Assembly (NCBI GenBank): GCA_021018995.1
Contig: CM037591.1
Location: forward strand, 8,314,001 to 8,378,000
Reading direction: 5' to 3'
Length of the DNA stretch: 64,000 nt
Source: Chloranthus sessilifolius
Taxonomy: Eukaryota; Streptophyta; Magnoliopsida; Chloranthales; Chloranthaceae
Shown: piece by piece, positions 26,901 through 41,900 of the stretch
Layout: every line of letters starts with the position of its first letter
How positions within the stretch are numbered: the first letter of the stretch is position 1
Program-made: the position numbers and the translations under genes
The notes under the pieces: model-generated
Seen by the model: only the letters and a program-made list of their open reading frames with translations
What the model was told of the DNA's origin: nothing
The model's database searches: none

Positions 26901-29900
26901 CTCACATCCCCACATGGCACCCTGTGGTGCCAAAGCAGTGTCACATCTACAAAATCTATGATTGTTCACTCTCATGAGCGAATGAGTTGGCTACCCTACC
27001 AACTTCTAAATATTATCCCTATTATTAGGAGGGAACATTATTTTTTTTTTTTTTTGAGACGGTAACAAAGAAATATAATAAGAAAGGGAAAAAATACAAG
27101 AGAAGCATACCTTGGTGGGTAGTAAGGAACTATCCAAAGAAAGCAAAAGAGGAAACCCAAAAACCACTCGATCTCACCCCTAGAGCCAGCAAACAGGTTC
27201 GAAAAAACCTACAAAATCCCCATCGCCGACCACAGATCAGAAGCCCGTTATGCAGCAGTCTTCCCACTTCCTAATGAATTGAAAAAGTCCCCCATTGAAT
27301 ACGATCATATTACTAGCATTCCAATTAACCACGAGATCTCTGATGTCCCGAATAACCAACGAGAAGGGTTTGACCTGGTGCCTAAAAATCCTGTTATTTC
27401 GTTCCCTCCAAATGGCCTAGAAGACCGCGTAAATCGTAAGAGGCCATAGATCTCTCCTCGGGTCCTCAAGCTTTAACTCTTTCTACATTTCCATCATCTG
27501 CCCCGGCCAGCACGGAAGGACCCATTCCAGTTTGAAGATCTTAAACATCTTATGCCAAATGTTCCAAGCGAAAGAGCAATGAAGGAAAATGTGAGCTGCC
27601 GATTCTCTCCCCCTCATACACATCATACATTTGTCGATCATCGGAATATTTCTTCGGATCATTTGATCCCTAGTCAGAATTTACCCTTTGGCCATCAACT
27701 AAGCAAAGAACTTGATCTTTGGCGGCATCCTAACCTTCCAAAAACCGGACCATTTTCTAACGACCGTACTCCCTCTGTCCCGTGACTTAAGCAGATTGTA
27801 GAACGATTTGACTGAAAATCTTCCTTTCGCTGAGTATTTCCATAGTCTCCTGTCTCGGTTTTCCGCATTGGGAGTAGACCCCCTCAACACGGCTATTAGA
27901 TTCTGTAACTCATCGTTTTCCCACTCCCTCAGAGGGCGTCTAAGGGGGATGTTCCATTCCATCCTATCAGCCGACACTTCCCCAAAATTTCTGATCAGCG
28001 CGCCCTTAGAGTCGGAAAGGTTAAAAATCATAGGAAAAGTCCGATATAAAGGTTGATCTCCGGCCCAAACATCCTTCCATAACTGAATTTTACTCCCATC
28101 TCCCCAACAACTGTAGTTGGTCCCCTCCAAAATGTCCCGAGTACTACCGTTAACCACTTTCGACCAAGTCGATCCCTGATTGTGGGAACATTATTTTTAA
28201 ATACTTCAATTACGAAAATTTGCCTGGAATGTACTCGTCTTAATTTTTGTAATGGTCTTATCTTAGGTCCTTTGATAGGAGCCCACATTGGAGTCACAAA
28301 ATCCACTTGTCGTTTGACTTCGGGCTTACATCTCACGTTCACTTAAGTGGTCTCGTGACCTTGAGCTCACTTCTCACATGAGGGCTGTTTTAATAGTCTT
28401 CTCACTCATTTTTTTCATCGTCTCTTTTTTCTCTCCTTCCTCATACGGTGTCAAATTGTGACATCCTCAGGTTGCAAAGAACTTGACTCCAGCAGATTGT
28501 CCTTGGTGTGTAAACCTGCAACAACTCCTTGTTTAGGTTCAATAATTTAGGTTTCCTGATTTGTGTTCTCTGTCGCAGATGTTTGGGTTGTAAGTGCTCC
28601 TTACACTAAATTTATTATTTATACAAGCACACCATAAAGGTTTCATACACACCAATAGGATCAATGTACAGACTGTGTAAAAGGGATGATGGAAGAGGTG
28701 TTATGACGGATGGATGACTTAACACCTCAACCTGAGATCACAACGGAGGTTGAAGATGATCCAACTGGAGATGAAACAGATGATCAAACATGTCGTCATC
28801 ATCGACAAAGCCCTCTAACTAGATTTGTTCATGAGGGTAATGCTTAGTAACTATGAAATTAAAATAGATATGCCGGAGTTCCATGGGAGGTTGAAGCCGG
28901 ATGAATTTCTCGATTGGATTTGTACGGTGGAAAACATATTCGAATTAAAAGATGTGTTGGGCCACTGAAGAGCCAAATTTGTGGTGGCAAAGTTTTCGGG
29001 GTTACATTAGCATGGTGGGAAGACGTTCAATCATATCATCTACGCCGTGAGGATATGTGGGAAAAATGTAGACATATCTATGACGTCGGTTTCTTCCGCC
29101 TACCTACGCCAATATCTATGGCAACACGATAAGAGTGTCATTGTCATGGAGTACACTAGAGAGTCGATGAATATCGGCATGCACTCAAAGCTGATGATAT
29201 TCCCAATTGTGACTCAGGCCATAAGCATGGTATGGTAGAGGCCCCAATCTCGACCATTGATTAACCAAACCAATCAAGGGAAGGTAGGCATGATCGGTCA
29301 ACGGTGCCTCAAGGGATTACTTCATCAAAGCAAATAGTACTTAAATGCTTTCAATGTAATGAAGTTTGATGGTGTTCCTACGAGTGTCCTAAGTGACAAG
29401 TGACCCTAACCCAAGAGGAAGAGCATGAACACTCAGTTAAAGCGGAAGATGAAATCTTTGAAGCAGACGGTAAGAAAGGGGATGGAGAGATTGAAGTCGA
29501 GGTCGATGCCAAGGGAGAAAGTTTACTTATTGAGACAATCCTAGCCACTACTTCAAAGACCATTGACCCAGACAAGTGGCTACAATCAAATATTTTCCAT
29601 GCCAAGCGCATTTCAAAGGGGAACACGAAAGATGGTCGACTCCTTTAAGTTGAAAGAGGAGAACCATCTGAATACATATAACGTTCAATGGTCCAAAAAA
29701 GGAGGAGAAATCCATGTCACTACTCAATGTTTGGTCTCTTTCTCAATTGGAAAGGAATACCGGGATGAAGTGTGGTGTGACGAGGTTCTAATGGACGTGT
29801 ACCATGTTTTATTAGGGAGGATACAGTGCACGATGGAAGGAAGAACACCTATTCCTCCGTCAAGATCGAAAGAAGATCACACTCTTACCGGCCAAAGAGG

Positions 29901-32900
29901 ACTCTCAACTCAAACCCAATAAAGGGGCAAGTAAGAATCTTTTTAACTTACATCAACGGGACTCCGACATCAATGAAGCACATCTCAATGGGTCGGTGGC
30001 CAGTATGAGCAGCGAAAGCAGGACAATGACTATATCAAAGTTTACGTGGAAAATCGACTTGATGGGGCCGAGTCTTGTCCAACCCTGGGAGGATGATGCA
30101 GTGCATAATAGGGGGCAGGTCCGAGGCTTTATCGCCATCCGAATTGGGAAAAAAAAGGGCTGGAATGGTCCAGATTTCAGATTTCAAGCGGCTGTAGAGA
30201 AGAATAAAAAGAGGGTTAAAGTAAATGACCCACGGGGCCTTAAATAGAAGGGCCAAATGGGTCTTGAAGGTGGCTTGGAAAAAGGGCCATGTGACCACTT
30301 TAAGTGGCCACGTGATTAGGAAACACGAGAAGGAATTCTCGTGAATTCCAGTCACATGATCACTTAAAGTGATCACGTGAATGGAGCCATGAGAATCCCA
30401 TTCGCGGTGATTCCCTTAGACAAGTCAAATATTTTTTTTTCAGTCCCCAGACCTGTTGATCATGAGGGTATTCTTCCTCTATTTGCTACAGCTGCTGCCT
30501 TTTTAGGCTACTGTTATTGCTGTTATTTCTTCCTGAATCTGTGATAGTTCTGCTCTTCTTCTTTATATTGTCTACTGCTGCTGTGATCGATTTAAGACTG
30601 CTGAGACCCGGTTTTCACAGAAGTGACTGCTAGATAAGAGGTGATTCAGATTACTTTATACAAACTGTTATTTATATCGAAAATATAAGTTGCGCTAGGT
30701 TTTTATAGTGTTATTACAGTAGTACAATACATAACCGGATGGAAATTATATAAGTATTTTGTGATGTTCCCAAAGTCACACACTGGATCAATGTGCTCAT
30801 CTAGAGACGCCGCACTACATAGCATAAATAACAAGCGACAAAAGATAGAATATAATAATAACATCATGATTCGAACTATAGCACAACGGCATGTAAACAA
30901 TAAATAAATCTTCATTTATTCATAAGTAACATGAGCTATTAAAAACTGAATTTAATTAAAATTAATCAATTAACTACTCATAAATAATGTAATCAATAAT
31001 CCAAACTAACTTAACTAAAAAGGTCTCAACAATCTCAAATAATGCTCCAATTAAAAATCTAAAATAAAGGTCTAACTCAAAATAAATAACTCCTAACGCT
31101 CGAAACTGTCTTCATTCAAATCCCACTTTGCATCAAGTTAATTAGGGTTAGGGTTAGGTAGGAGATGAGAAAGAAGAGAAGAGAGAGAGAGAGAGAAGAA
31201 TTAGGATCGAGTGTTGTGTTCACTCTTCCCAATGCATTAAGAATATATATGATCTTACATGTGACACGGACTACGGTGTCATGGATAGTATGGTAGATGT
31301 AAGTAACTCACTTACACACTGCACCCCACAATATACTACTCAGACACCCATGTACAATAGAAGTATCTCTTCGCTCCTCAAGTTGGTGCATATATATCAA
31401 TCATCCCCAACTTGCTAGTGATATCATAAAGCCGACTTCCACTAACAGCCTTGGTGAGAACATCTGCTAACTGATTTTCATATCTGACTTGGGAAATGCA
31501 CATTTTTTTAGATTCAACCTTCTCACGAACAAAGTGACAGTCCACTTCTATATGTTTTGTCCTTTCATGATATACTGGATTATGAGCAATGTGATGAGCA
31601 ACCTCATTATCTCCATACAAAATCATACGAAGCTTTACATCAACTCCCAAATCGACAAGGATGTGTCTCATCCACATTCCCCCCCTAGTGCCTTGAGTCA
31701 TAGTTCTGTATTCTCCTTCAACACTTGAGTTAGAAACCACATGTTTTTTTATTTCCAAGTGACCAAGTTTCCACCCAGAAATGCGCAATAGCCTATGGTA
31801 GATCTCCTCTCATCAAGGGAACCTGCCCAATTTGCATCAGTAAAAACTTCTACATCAAGGTAACCCTGATCTTTATATAGAAGTCCTCGACCTGGAATAC
31901 TCTTTAAGTAACTTAAAATCCAGTAGACAACAACAAGATGGATACTCCTTTGAGAGTGCATGTACTGACTAACAACACTCTGCATATGTTATATTTGGTC
32001 GTGTCATGGCGAGATAGATGAGTTTACCAACAATCTGTTGATACATGCGAGCATTCTTGAGCGGCTCTCCTTCACTGCCTTTGAGTTTATGATTTTGCTC
32101 AATGGGTGTAGTTGTTGGCTTACATTCCATCATTCTGGTATCTCTAAGCACATCTAAGGTATAGTTCCTTTGAGGGCAATACCTTTCATGGATCTAGCAA
32201 CTTCAATTAGAAAGTACTTTAATGGACCTAAGTCCTTGTTCTCAAAGACTTTTCCCAAATATCCTTTCAACTGAAGTATCTCATAACTCTCATTCCCTGG
32301 GACAATAATGTCATCAATGTATACCAACCAACACCATTGTAAGATGCACTCCTCTCTTAACATGGTCATAGTGACTCCTATGATACCTAATCATCATGAC
32401 TGCCTCACTGAACTTTTAAAACCAAGCTCTAGGAGATTGCTTTAACCCATAGATCAATTTCTTTAACCTACAGACTCTCTTAGGCTCCCCTTGTTTTACA
32501 AAACCCAGTGGCAATGACATGCAAACCTCCTCCTTTAAGTCACCGTGAAGAAAGACATTCTTCACGTCTAACTGATAAAGTGGCCAATTCTTACAAGCAG
32601 CTAGGTAGTATTAGACTTAGCCAATGGAGCAAAAGTCTCTTGATAATCTACACCTTGCGTCTGTGTAAAGCCTCTTGCCACAAGTCAAGCTTTATACCTC
32701 TCAATTGTACCATCGAATCTATACTTCACAGTATAAACCCACTTGCATCCAAACACCCTTTTTCCTGGGGGATGATCCACAACTTCCCATGTATGACTAG
32801 ATTCAAGGGCATCGATTTCCTGTACCATAGCCTCCTTCCACTTTGCCTAAGATAAAGCATTAGACACAAAAGTAGGAATAGAAATGGAATCCAAAGAACT

Positions 32901-35900
32901 AACAAAGACATGATGTGAATCTGACATATTTTGGTAAGAAACCTACTTACTAATAGGATGATGAGTACATGACCTGGATGACTTTCGAAAACCAATGGGA
33001 AGATCGAGCTCACTTTGACTTTGAGGACCTTCCTCCGGTAAAGGACTTTGGTTAAGGGTCTCTGAAGGAGGTGTTTGTGGTGGCTCTTGTGGTACACTAG
33101 TATCCTTAGATTTCTTCTTAACATAGAATTTTCCTTCTTTCACTTTTGCAAACCTATCAAATGTGGGTATTTCTGATTGTTCTGCTTCTTCATTCTCTCC
33201 ATCACCGACCTTAGCAAACACATCATTCACATCCACTCTTGGTAGCACGCTTGTGCTCTCTTCACCATAAGTCTCCCCCTAAAGAGGGCACTGAGATCTC
33301 TCCCCCTAGCTTGTATAGAAGGGGTGTATCTTCAAAGAATGTGACATCCATAGTAACAAAGAATTTTCGAGATATAGGGTCATCGCACTTATAGCCATTT
33401 TGACTAGGAGGATACTCAACGAAGATACAACGAGTGGCTTTAGGATCAAGTTTGGATCAATGTCATGCAAGAATATGAGCAAAACACAATGCCCCAAAGA
33501 CACGAGGAGGCATGGAGAAAAGAGCACGATTAGGGAACACTAATTTGCACGGAGATGTGCCTCGGAGAACTGGAGTAGGCATGCGGTTGATCAAAAAAAT
33601 GGAGGTGAGAATTGCTTCACCCCACAAAGACTTGAGAACATTCATCCTTAACAGAAAAGAGCGAGCAACTTCAAGGACATGACGGGTTTTTTTTCGGAGA
33701 CCCCATTTGTTGTGGGGTATAGGGACAGGTGGTCTGCCACTCAATTTCATGCTCATGTGAGTATGTCTGAAGATGGTGTGAGGCATACTCCCCTCCATTA
33801 TCAGAACGCAAAACCTTAACATGGGCATGAAACTGAGTTTGAACCAAGTTATGAAATGTAGGAAACACATAAGGACAGGTGGTCTGCCACTCAATTTCAT
33901 GCTCATGTGAGTATGTCTGAAGATGGTGTGAGGCATACTCCCCTCCATTATCAGAACGCAGAACCTTAACATGGGCATGAAACTGAATTTGAACCAATTT
34001 ATGAAATGTAGGAAACACATAAGCAACCTCATCTTTTGTTTTAAGAAAATAAAGCATGGTATAACGAGTGCAATCATCAATAAAGGAAATAAATTATCTA
34101 TAACCATGAGCAGAAACAACGGGAGATGGTCCCCAAACATCTGAATGCATTAACTCAAAAGGAATTTTACTTCCACTATTACTAACAGGATAATTGCTTC
34201 TTTGATGTTTAACAAACTGACAAATTTCACACTTAAACAAAGACAAATCACAATTCTGAAATTTTTCTGGAAAGAGTAAGGAAAGATGAGAATTAGGTAA
34301 GTGGCCACATCGGGCAGCCACAACTGAAGCTCCTCCATCCTGGTACTAGCAACTATAGGTCTTTGTACCCTTTGTAGATCTGTCACCTCCAACAAATAGA
34401 GCCCATGCTCCTCACGACCATGACCAAACATCCTCCCCAAAGTCAGGTCCTGAAACACAATGAGAAGGATAAAAGGTTACGCAATAGTTTTGATATTTGG
34501 TTAAATGACTAACAAATAAAATATTTAAAGGCATTTTAGGAACAAATAATGTAGAGTCAAATGGTAGGATACCCAACCGGATGGTCCCCTTACCTTACAC
34601 AGGGACAAGAGAACCATCCGCAATACGAATCTGGCAGCTATCGGAAACACTAGAGATGGTAGGACATAAATGCGACATATCCGTCATGTGGTTGGTAGGC
34701 CCAAAATCAATGATCCATGGGGACGAGGAAGAGGATAATACATGTGCAAAGCCATAGGTACCCGACTCAGCCAAATGGGAGGAACTGGAGGATGGTCCTG
34801 CAAAGAGGCATGTGAAATGGTAGCACACTGAAGAAGGCTCTGAAGGTCCTGATACTCCTTCTGAGAAAGGGTGATATGCCCGAGAGATGATGCAGTCACT
34901 GAAGGAGCTGAAGCAAGTGTCTGAAGACTTGTCCCCTTATCACTAGTTGCCTGATATGCCCAAGACCCTAGAGGAAATTTGGGCTTTCCATGAAGATCCC
35001 AGCATATATCGATCTGATGTCCCTTTCTTCCACAGTGTGTAAATTTGGATTTTTCTCTATAATCTCTCGAAAAAGTACCACGACCTCCACCAGATCTGCC
35101 CCCACCTCTACGGAACTTAGAGAAGGATGGAAGAGCAGACCTCTCTAGACCACCACTCAGAGGACCAATATGCATAAACTGCCTACGACTCTCCTCGTGA
35201 AGTAACTATGCAAACGCTGAACCAATTGGGGGATATTCCCCTCGTTCGGAAATATTAGCCCCTATGACTTCATACTTGGGGTTTACACCCCTCAACAAAT
35301 CAAACACTTTCTTTCGATCAACCATCTGTTGCTCCTTGCCATTGCAAGCATTACACATATCACTCTCCTGGTACTATGCTAACTCATCCCATAAGGACCG
35401 AAATTGAGTGTAATAGTCACTCAACGATCTCTCTCCCTGACGGAGATTGCTAATCTCATCACTGATCTAAAATATCTTCACCAAATTTTGTTGTTGTGAG
35501 TAGCTTATACGAACAGCCTCCCACTGCGCATGAGCTGTAGTGAAACTCAGAAATGACTCACTAATGTCAGGGTCCGTAGAATGAAGTAATAGGGTCATCA
35601 CATACCAATTTTCGAATTTTCAGTCACCATACTTGGGGTCCTTCATAGTGGGAGGTACTACGGTACCGTTAATATAACCCAATTTTTTCTTTGCCTCCAA
35701 TACCATGTAGGCAGACCTCGACCAAGAAAGATTAATCTTGCCATCAAATTTCTTAGTAGTGATTTGGTAACCATGTGAACTATGTGAACCATCGGCTACT
35801 CCTCCAACATTCATTATAGATTCTTCCATTTTCGAATGCTCTCAAGAAACAGTCACAATTTAGTTCTAACCACAATGAGGTGTACACCTCAATCCAACAA

Positions 35901-38900
35901 CTACTCAATTCAAAGAAACAATTTTCACAAGGAGTCTACACTCCTAACTACAGCTACATAGCCCAAAAACAGTCACCACTATAGCTAAAAATAGCTAAGA
36001 ATAGCCCACAACAATTCACATGGAGTTACTACTCAGATCATTGTCCAATTACCCCATCGCGCACACCGATCCATGCAAAAAACAGGCCAATAACAGGAAA
36101 ATACCTCCAAATATGCAGAACAACAGTGAGAAAAAGGGTAAAAAGCAATTTACCACATCGAAGAGACCATTGACGATAATTCTGGACAGATTTCAGGGTG
36201 TCTGTCAATTTTCAGCGACATTTGGGCTATTCCGGCGAGGTTTACACAGCTCCGATCATACTCTGATTGTCAAAAACACCATAGAACTTCACTGCAGATG
36301 CATCGGAATCTGATTTGCTGAATATTCCGATGCTTTACATACTGCTGTGGAGGGATTCGAAGCTTACAAGAGAACCCTAGCGGTTCTACAACTCCTTGAC
36401 AATGGAGTCTTGAGGTAGAAGACGACTCCCAAAGTCTATTTTCTGAGCTTCAAACGAGGTGGCTGAACGAGAGTTTATTGCTGGGGATTAGATTCTGATC
36501 CAAACCCTAGAATCTGGGACCTTCCCGGCAAGCTCCGACAATCGCTGCCGTCAGTGTGACATCAGCGCTGACGTCACCAAGTTGGCGGTGACATCCACAG
36601 TCGAATCATATCAATTTCATGGTCGATTACCTTGCTCTGATACCAAGGTAATTAGGGTTAGGGCTAGGTAGGAGAAGAGAGGAGAGAGGAGAGGAGAGAA
36701 GAATTAGGGTTGAGTGTTGTGTTCACTCTTCCTAATGCATTAAGAATATATATGATCTTCCATGTGATACCGACTACGGTGTCACGGATAGTATGGTAGA
36801 TGTAAGTAACTCACACACTACACCCCACAATATACTACTCACACGACCATATACAATAGAAATATCTCTTCACGTCATGGATCTCCACGTCAGTATCCTC
36901 GGATCCTGGATCAACTCATCTCTTAGTCATCCCATTGTAAACAATGAAGATGTTAGTCTAAAAGAACTCCATTTGCGCCAGTCATAGGATCGCTAATACA
37001 AACAATCCGTATGCAAGCCGTATACAACAATAATAATCCAACAATGAAGAACATGCGCAAAAAGCAATAATATCATAACATGTATAAGCAATATAAAACA
37101 ATATTTGAGAAATAGGCTTTCATACATAACATGTGACTTGTTCATGTCTCTTCCTAGTTTTCCATGTGGTAAATTTCATTATTAATATTAAATTCAATGC
37201 AACATGAATCTCATTCATCATGATCAGTTTTCGTCTTTGGTCCATCGTCTCAACCTTCACCCTATCATACTAATTGGGTACAAGGCTTCTAAATGGCCTT
37301 CTCCTTGGGCACACATAGTCACCATCTCATATCTCAAATTACTTGCCCATTGGATCCGAGCTGGTTACGGCATGCAACGGTAATCTCTTAATTTATTCAT
37401 TAATGCTAGTATGCATTATGTCTTCATTAAGTTATGCTTTTCATGTCCTTTTTATCGTATCATATCATTCACTTTAAATAGTAGATGTAAATCTACTCGT
37501 AACGTTCATGGTGTCTAATTCATTTATGGTATCATGGTTTAGTCTTGTCAGAATTGAGAATCTTACCACTTTCATATGCTTATGAAATGTACAATAAATA
37601 TGATGCAAAAACCTCGGTAAAAACATCATGCAATTCGACTTATTTAGTCCATTACAAATTTTCATAGTTCATTAATAAGAGGTCTGTATTTATCGATTGG
37701 ATGTGTGAACAGCTAATATCATAAACATTGAGTGTAACTTTTGTGAATTTACATGTAGCATGAGCATAAATAAGTAAACATAGGAATCCTATTCATTATT
37801 TGGATGTGTCCACAATTTAAATAATATGAGCATTGAGCATAATATTTTCATAATTTCTATATAGCATGAACATATATGAATAAATATGTGTTCCATAATT
37901 AATCATTAAGTAACAAAGAATTAATCAGTACATGGAATCAATAAAACTAGCATATGGTGATTAAATAAAATAAAACAACCATGCTCTTTCAATATTTGAA
38001 AAGGAATTAACCTCATCCGAGCATGATACTTATTCCTAGCATTAAAAACCCTATGATTTTTTCATACCTTATGTTTTCTTGATTTTTTTGAACGCTGTTT
38101 TGATTGGTTCATCAATTTCTTGAAGGGCTTTAATAAATCTTGAAAATGAGCCTTCTTGATAATCTTCTTAAAAAACCTTGGGAAAAAAGAGAATTTTTTA
38201 AAAAAATAGCCTTACAACATTGATCTTGAAAGGAATGCCCCCCCACCCCCCCTCTCCCCTCCCCCCTCCCTTTTTAGTATGAAAGATTCTTTGTTGTCTG
38301 GGGCTACCCTCTATGATAAGAAGATAAAAAAAAGAAAAGCTATTTGAAACTATCAAAGGAAGAATATGGAAGAGGATTTAGGGCTGGAATATCTTAATAT
38401 TGATCGAAAGGGCTTCTTAAAGATATCTTAAAGATTTGAAAAGGATTCTTGAAAGGATAGTTAGAAACTTTCAATAAAGATTTAAAAGGGCTAATGAAGA
38501 TTTTCAAAATCTATCTAATTTTGTATAATTTAAGAAAGAAGGAAAAAGCCTTTAAACTCTTAATCTTGAAATCTAAGAAATTCGAATTCAAGAAGGTCAA
38601 AGTAGGTACCTTATTCTCTTTCCCCTTTTTCTTCTTCTTTCTTATTTCTCTTTCCCTTTCTCTTCCCTCTTTTTCTTATTTTATATCTCATGTCCCTCTA
38701 TCTCTCTCTCATTTTTTTCTTTCCTTCTCTTTTTTTTTTATGATAAAAGCTGTCACGCCACTTTCTCTAACTCTACTGTAATTCACGTCCCACTCTAACT
38801 CGCGATCATTTGTGGATCACAATGGGTCCTTGGGACCCATCCCAACATCCTCTCTTGGTCTTAATTGAAGGCCCAATGGCCTTATCTTATCTTAGGTCTT

Positions 38901-41900
38901 TAATTAGTTAATTGGTCTTTAGTTAAATGGGTCTTTAATTAGTTAATTAGTCTTTAATTAATTTACTAACATATTTGAAAGGTCCATTAACTATTACTAA
39001 TGGCACACCAAAATTTACTAACATCTATTTTAAGGCTTATAAGGCCTATCAATTAGATTAATTAATCATTATTAGTCATTTAAATAAAGTAAGCATTATA
39101 TTCATTTGCAACAACTAATTAAATGCATCAATACAATCAAGCTAGTCATAATTATAAATATAGCAAATAATTAAGCTAGTCATAATCTAGGGGCAGGACC
39201 GTCAGCACCCCATTGCTTATCAAGTGAGAAAAAAATAATAATAAGTGTCAATTTAGTTTTCTAAACTATTTGTCATTTTATTAAAAATTATTTCCCTAAG
39301 TAATTTTTACTATCGATGCAATATGGTGGCCATTCTATAAAATACACACCATGCAATGTTGATAGAATAATGTAATTTGGATCTATGGCTCTACGTCTAA
39401 AATTACCAAGGAATAAAGTATAACAACTTCTACAAATTTTCCTCTATCCTTGCATTTAGGAATTTTTAATTATCTTTCAACAAATCTATCTGGATAGAAA
39501 ATTTCTCCATGTTTAGATCAACACCAGAAGGAACTAATAAGGAAACTGGATAGCATGGTTGTCAAGGCGAGGCCATAGCATCACCATGGCAACACCATGG
39601 CGAATGGCGAGGTAAATCGCTATATGAACTTATATAGCAAGAATGCATATATGGCAACGCCATGACAGAATGGTGCAATGGCGCCTGCCATGACCGCTAT
39701 TTTGAATTTTCTTGTATAACTTATAACCTATAACTTATAACTTATAACCTTATAAATTATAAAACTTACAAGTGATTTGTATTATAACTTATGTTTGATA
39801 AGTTATATCCATGATATTTAGGGGTTTAAGTGAAACCCTCTAGTCTTTATCTCAATCACCCTCTCTCTCGCTCTCTCGTCTCTCTCTTATTGCAGATTTG
39901 TATATTTTAGGAGGGCTGCTACTAACCCCCCACCATATGCTGAATATTCCCCATAAGATACAATTGATCGTTGACGCTTTGAATCGGATTGACAGAGATC
40001 ATTTTTCTTTCTAATCTTCCCTATGACTGATCTTGAAATCATGAAAATATCATCAGCTGGTCATTCCAATCATTCCCCACAGCTGATCTACCTGATTAAT
40101 TGGTTAAATTTTTTTCATCCTCTCTAAAAAATATAAAAATTAAAAATAATAAAAAATAAAAATATATATTAATGATTAATAAATTATAAATTAATATATG
40201 GTCTCGCCATGACCTCACCATGGCGTGGCGAGTCTTTGCGCCATGACCTCGCCACACCGCCTTAACTACCTTGTTGGATTGTCATGGGTATCGCCAAACT
40301 GCAATTGAGCCAAAACAAAACAAAAATGCATCTCCTTTTCTAAATATGATGCCAATCTAAAGAAGTAGAAGAACTTCCCTCCAACGGATTTCTCATTCTT
40401 TGAACCCAAATGGAAGTATATTCATTCCAGTTTGAAAGTATAAAATATTTTCAAATATATATATAGGCCCAGGATGCTACTCACGAAGGTAACGTTTTTT
40501 TTTAATGGTTTTGATGAAGGAGCACTTGCATAGCATTCCTTGCCAAATTGCTGTTCCATTTTATTTACTTTGAATATGTAATTTGTTGGTTGCTGAGATG
40601 GATAGGGTGTTTCATTTGGGTGCAGGGGCAAAAGAACTCTTGCAAAGCATCTCGGAGAAACAAGGGAAGAGGATGAGTGCAGTTGAATCTTGCGAAGACA
40701 TACCTAAGTTCCTTGATTTTTTTAAGGCATGAATGTTATCCTTGGTGAAGTGTAAGCTTTGTAGCCTAGTTGTTAGTTATATAGTGGTGTGCCAGTAGAC
40801 TTTCCTTTAATTTGTTATGTGTGTAAATGTCTTCATATATAGATGGGTGTGTTAGTATTAGTGGGTGTGTCAGTATGTCATTGTAATGGTATAATATTAA
40901 TGATGAGTATAACTTTCTCATACCCTAAATCTCTCCAACTTTCTTCTTCTTCTTCTTCCTCCAAACCCTAATCCGAAGAACACTAAATTTACTCCAGTAT
41001 CCCTAATGAACTAGCAATTTCAAAAGAAGGTTGATGTCTACAGGTACAAAACGTTTCAGGCATCAATGGGAAATAGTTGTCAACAAAGTCAAACCGTAGT
41101 TGCTTCTGACTTCTGTAGGAATTATTTTTTTGTTTTATTATTCCATTTTCATGCGTAATAGTTTCTCTCATGAGGGATCAATTACGATTTATTATCATGA
41201 AGAGGTTATGTCATAGTTATCACAGTTATTTCTGTTAATTTCAGGAGTTGGCTGTTTGTTTTCATGTTGAACTTTATGCTGGTGTGTTAAATTCTACAAC
41301 AACACGTTTTACCAACTCTACCTTAGATGATTGCAAACACTTTTTACTGAGACAAACTTGGATGGCAGCACTTTGTTGTAGACACTCAACACCATGCCAA
41401 AGGAGAGCAAGATCTGTAACAAAGGAGGTCAATTAATAGTTCTAGATTTCTTAATATTTTTCAGTGTTATCATATTATGTTGTTGATAATGAGAAACCCT
41501 AGAAACAATTAAACTTTGGAAAATAAACTAAATTGATTTTATTGACTAATTTTGAGTGTTAGAATTTATAGAACAATTGCATCGTATGTTAAAGACTGTC
41601 CATTAAAAAAAACAAAATACAGATAGATCAAATATTTCCTATACAGGAATAATACAATGTCTCAATTAAAACCCTAAGGTGAAATGTAAATTTATCATTC
41701 CTCGCAGTTTATAAATGAATGAGACTGACTTCTTTCAAGTCCTTTGATGAGAGAAATAGCTAATTTTTCTTTGCTTATCCGAATAAGAGTAATCAATTTT
41801 CACTTCACCCATTACTTCACTTGCAACATAAGTCGCTTCCTTAAATTCTGCTTCAGCAGTTGAACATGCAATAGCTACAACTGAGTACCCTAACCAATAT

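Larger units (their letters stand above)
31139..36871 (-). mobile_element. Ty1/Copia retrotransposon inside the family B LTR (fossil)
   Basis: On the minus strand, from right to left: 5' LTR (36649-36871), primer site TGGTATCAGAGC (36634-36645), gag with a CCHC-type region (about 34.7-35.8 kb), integrase (about 33.4-34.5 kb), reverse transcriptase (about 32.0-33.3 kb), RNase H (about 31.4-32.0 kb, NPVYHERTKHIEVDCHFVRE), 3' LTR (31139-31372). The order integrase before reverse transcriptase defines Copia. The LTRs differ by roughly 7 percent by eye, so it is of moderate age. It is clearly broken, with about ten breaks. A clean target duplication could not be fixed. Confidence 0.85.
30760..39175. 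mobile_element. Family B long terminal repeat, copy 2, split by the Copia element (fossil)
   Basis: The left part 30760-31138 begins TGTGATGTTCCC; the right part 36873-39175 follows the Copia insertion. Both parts align by eye with 1-2276. Similarity stops near 39175, where AAATAATTAAG is followed by different sequence, so the right border is approximate. It is non-coding. A C-rich tract lies at 38238-38272. Confidence 0.55.

Noticed and set aside
31139-31160. TTAGGGTTAGGGTTAGG resembling telomeric repeats (also at 36652)
   Set aside because: It is the edge of the Copia LTR and occurs in both LTRs. It has only about three units and is not the plant type TTTAGGG.
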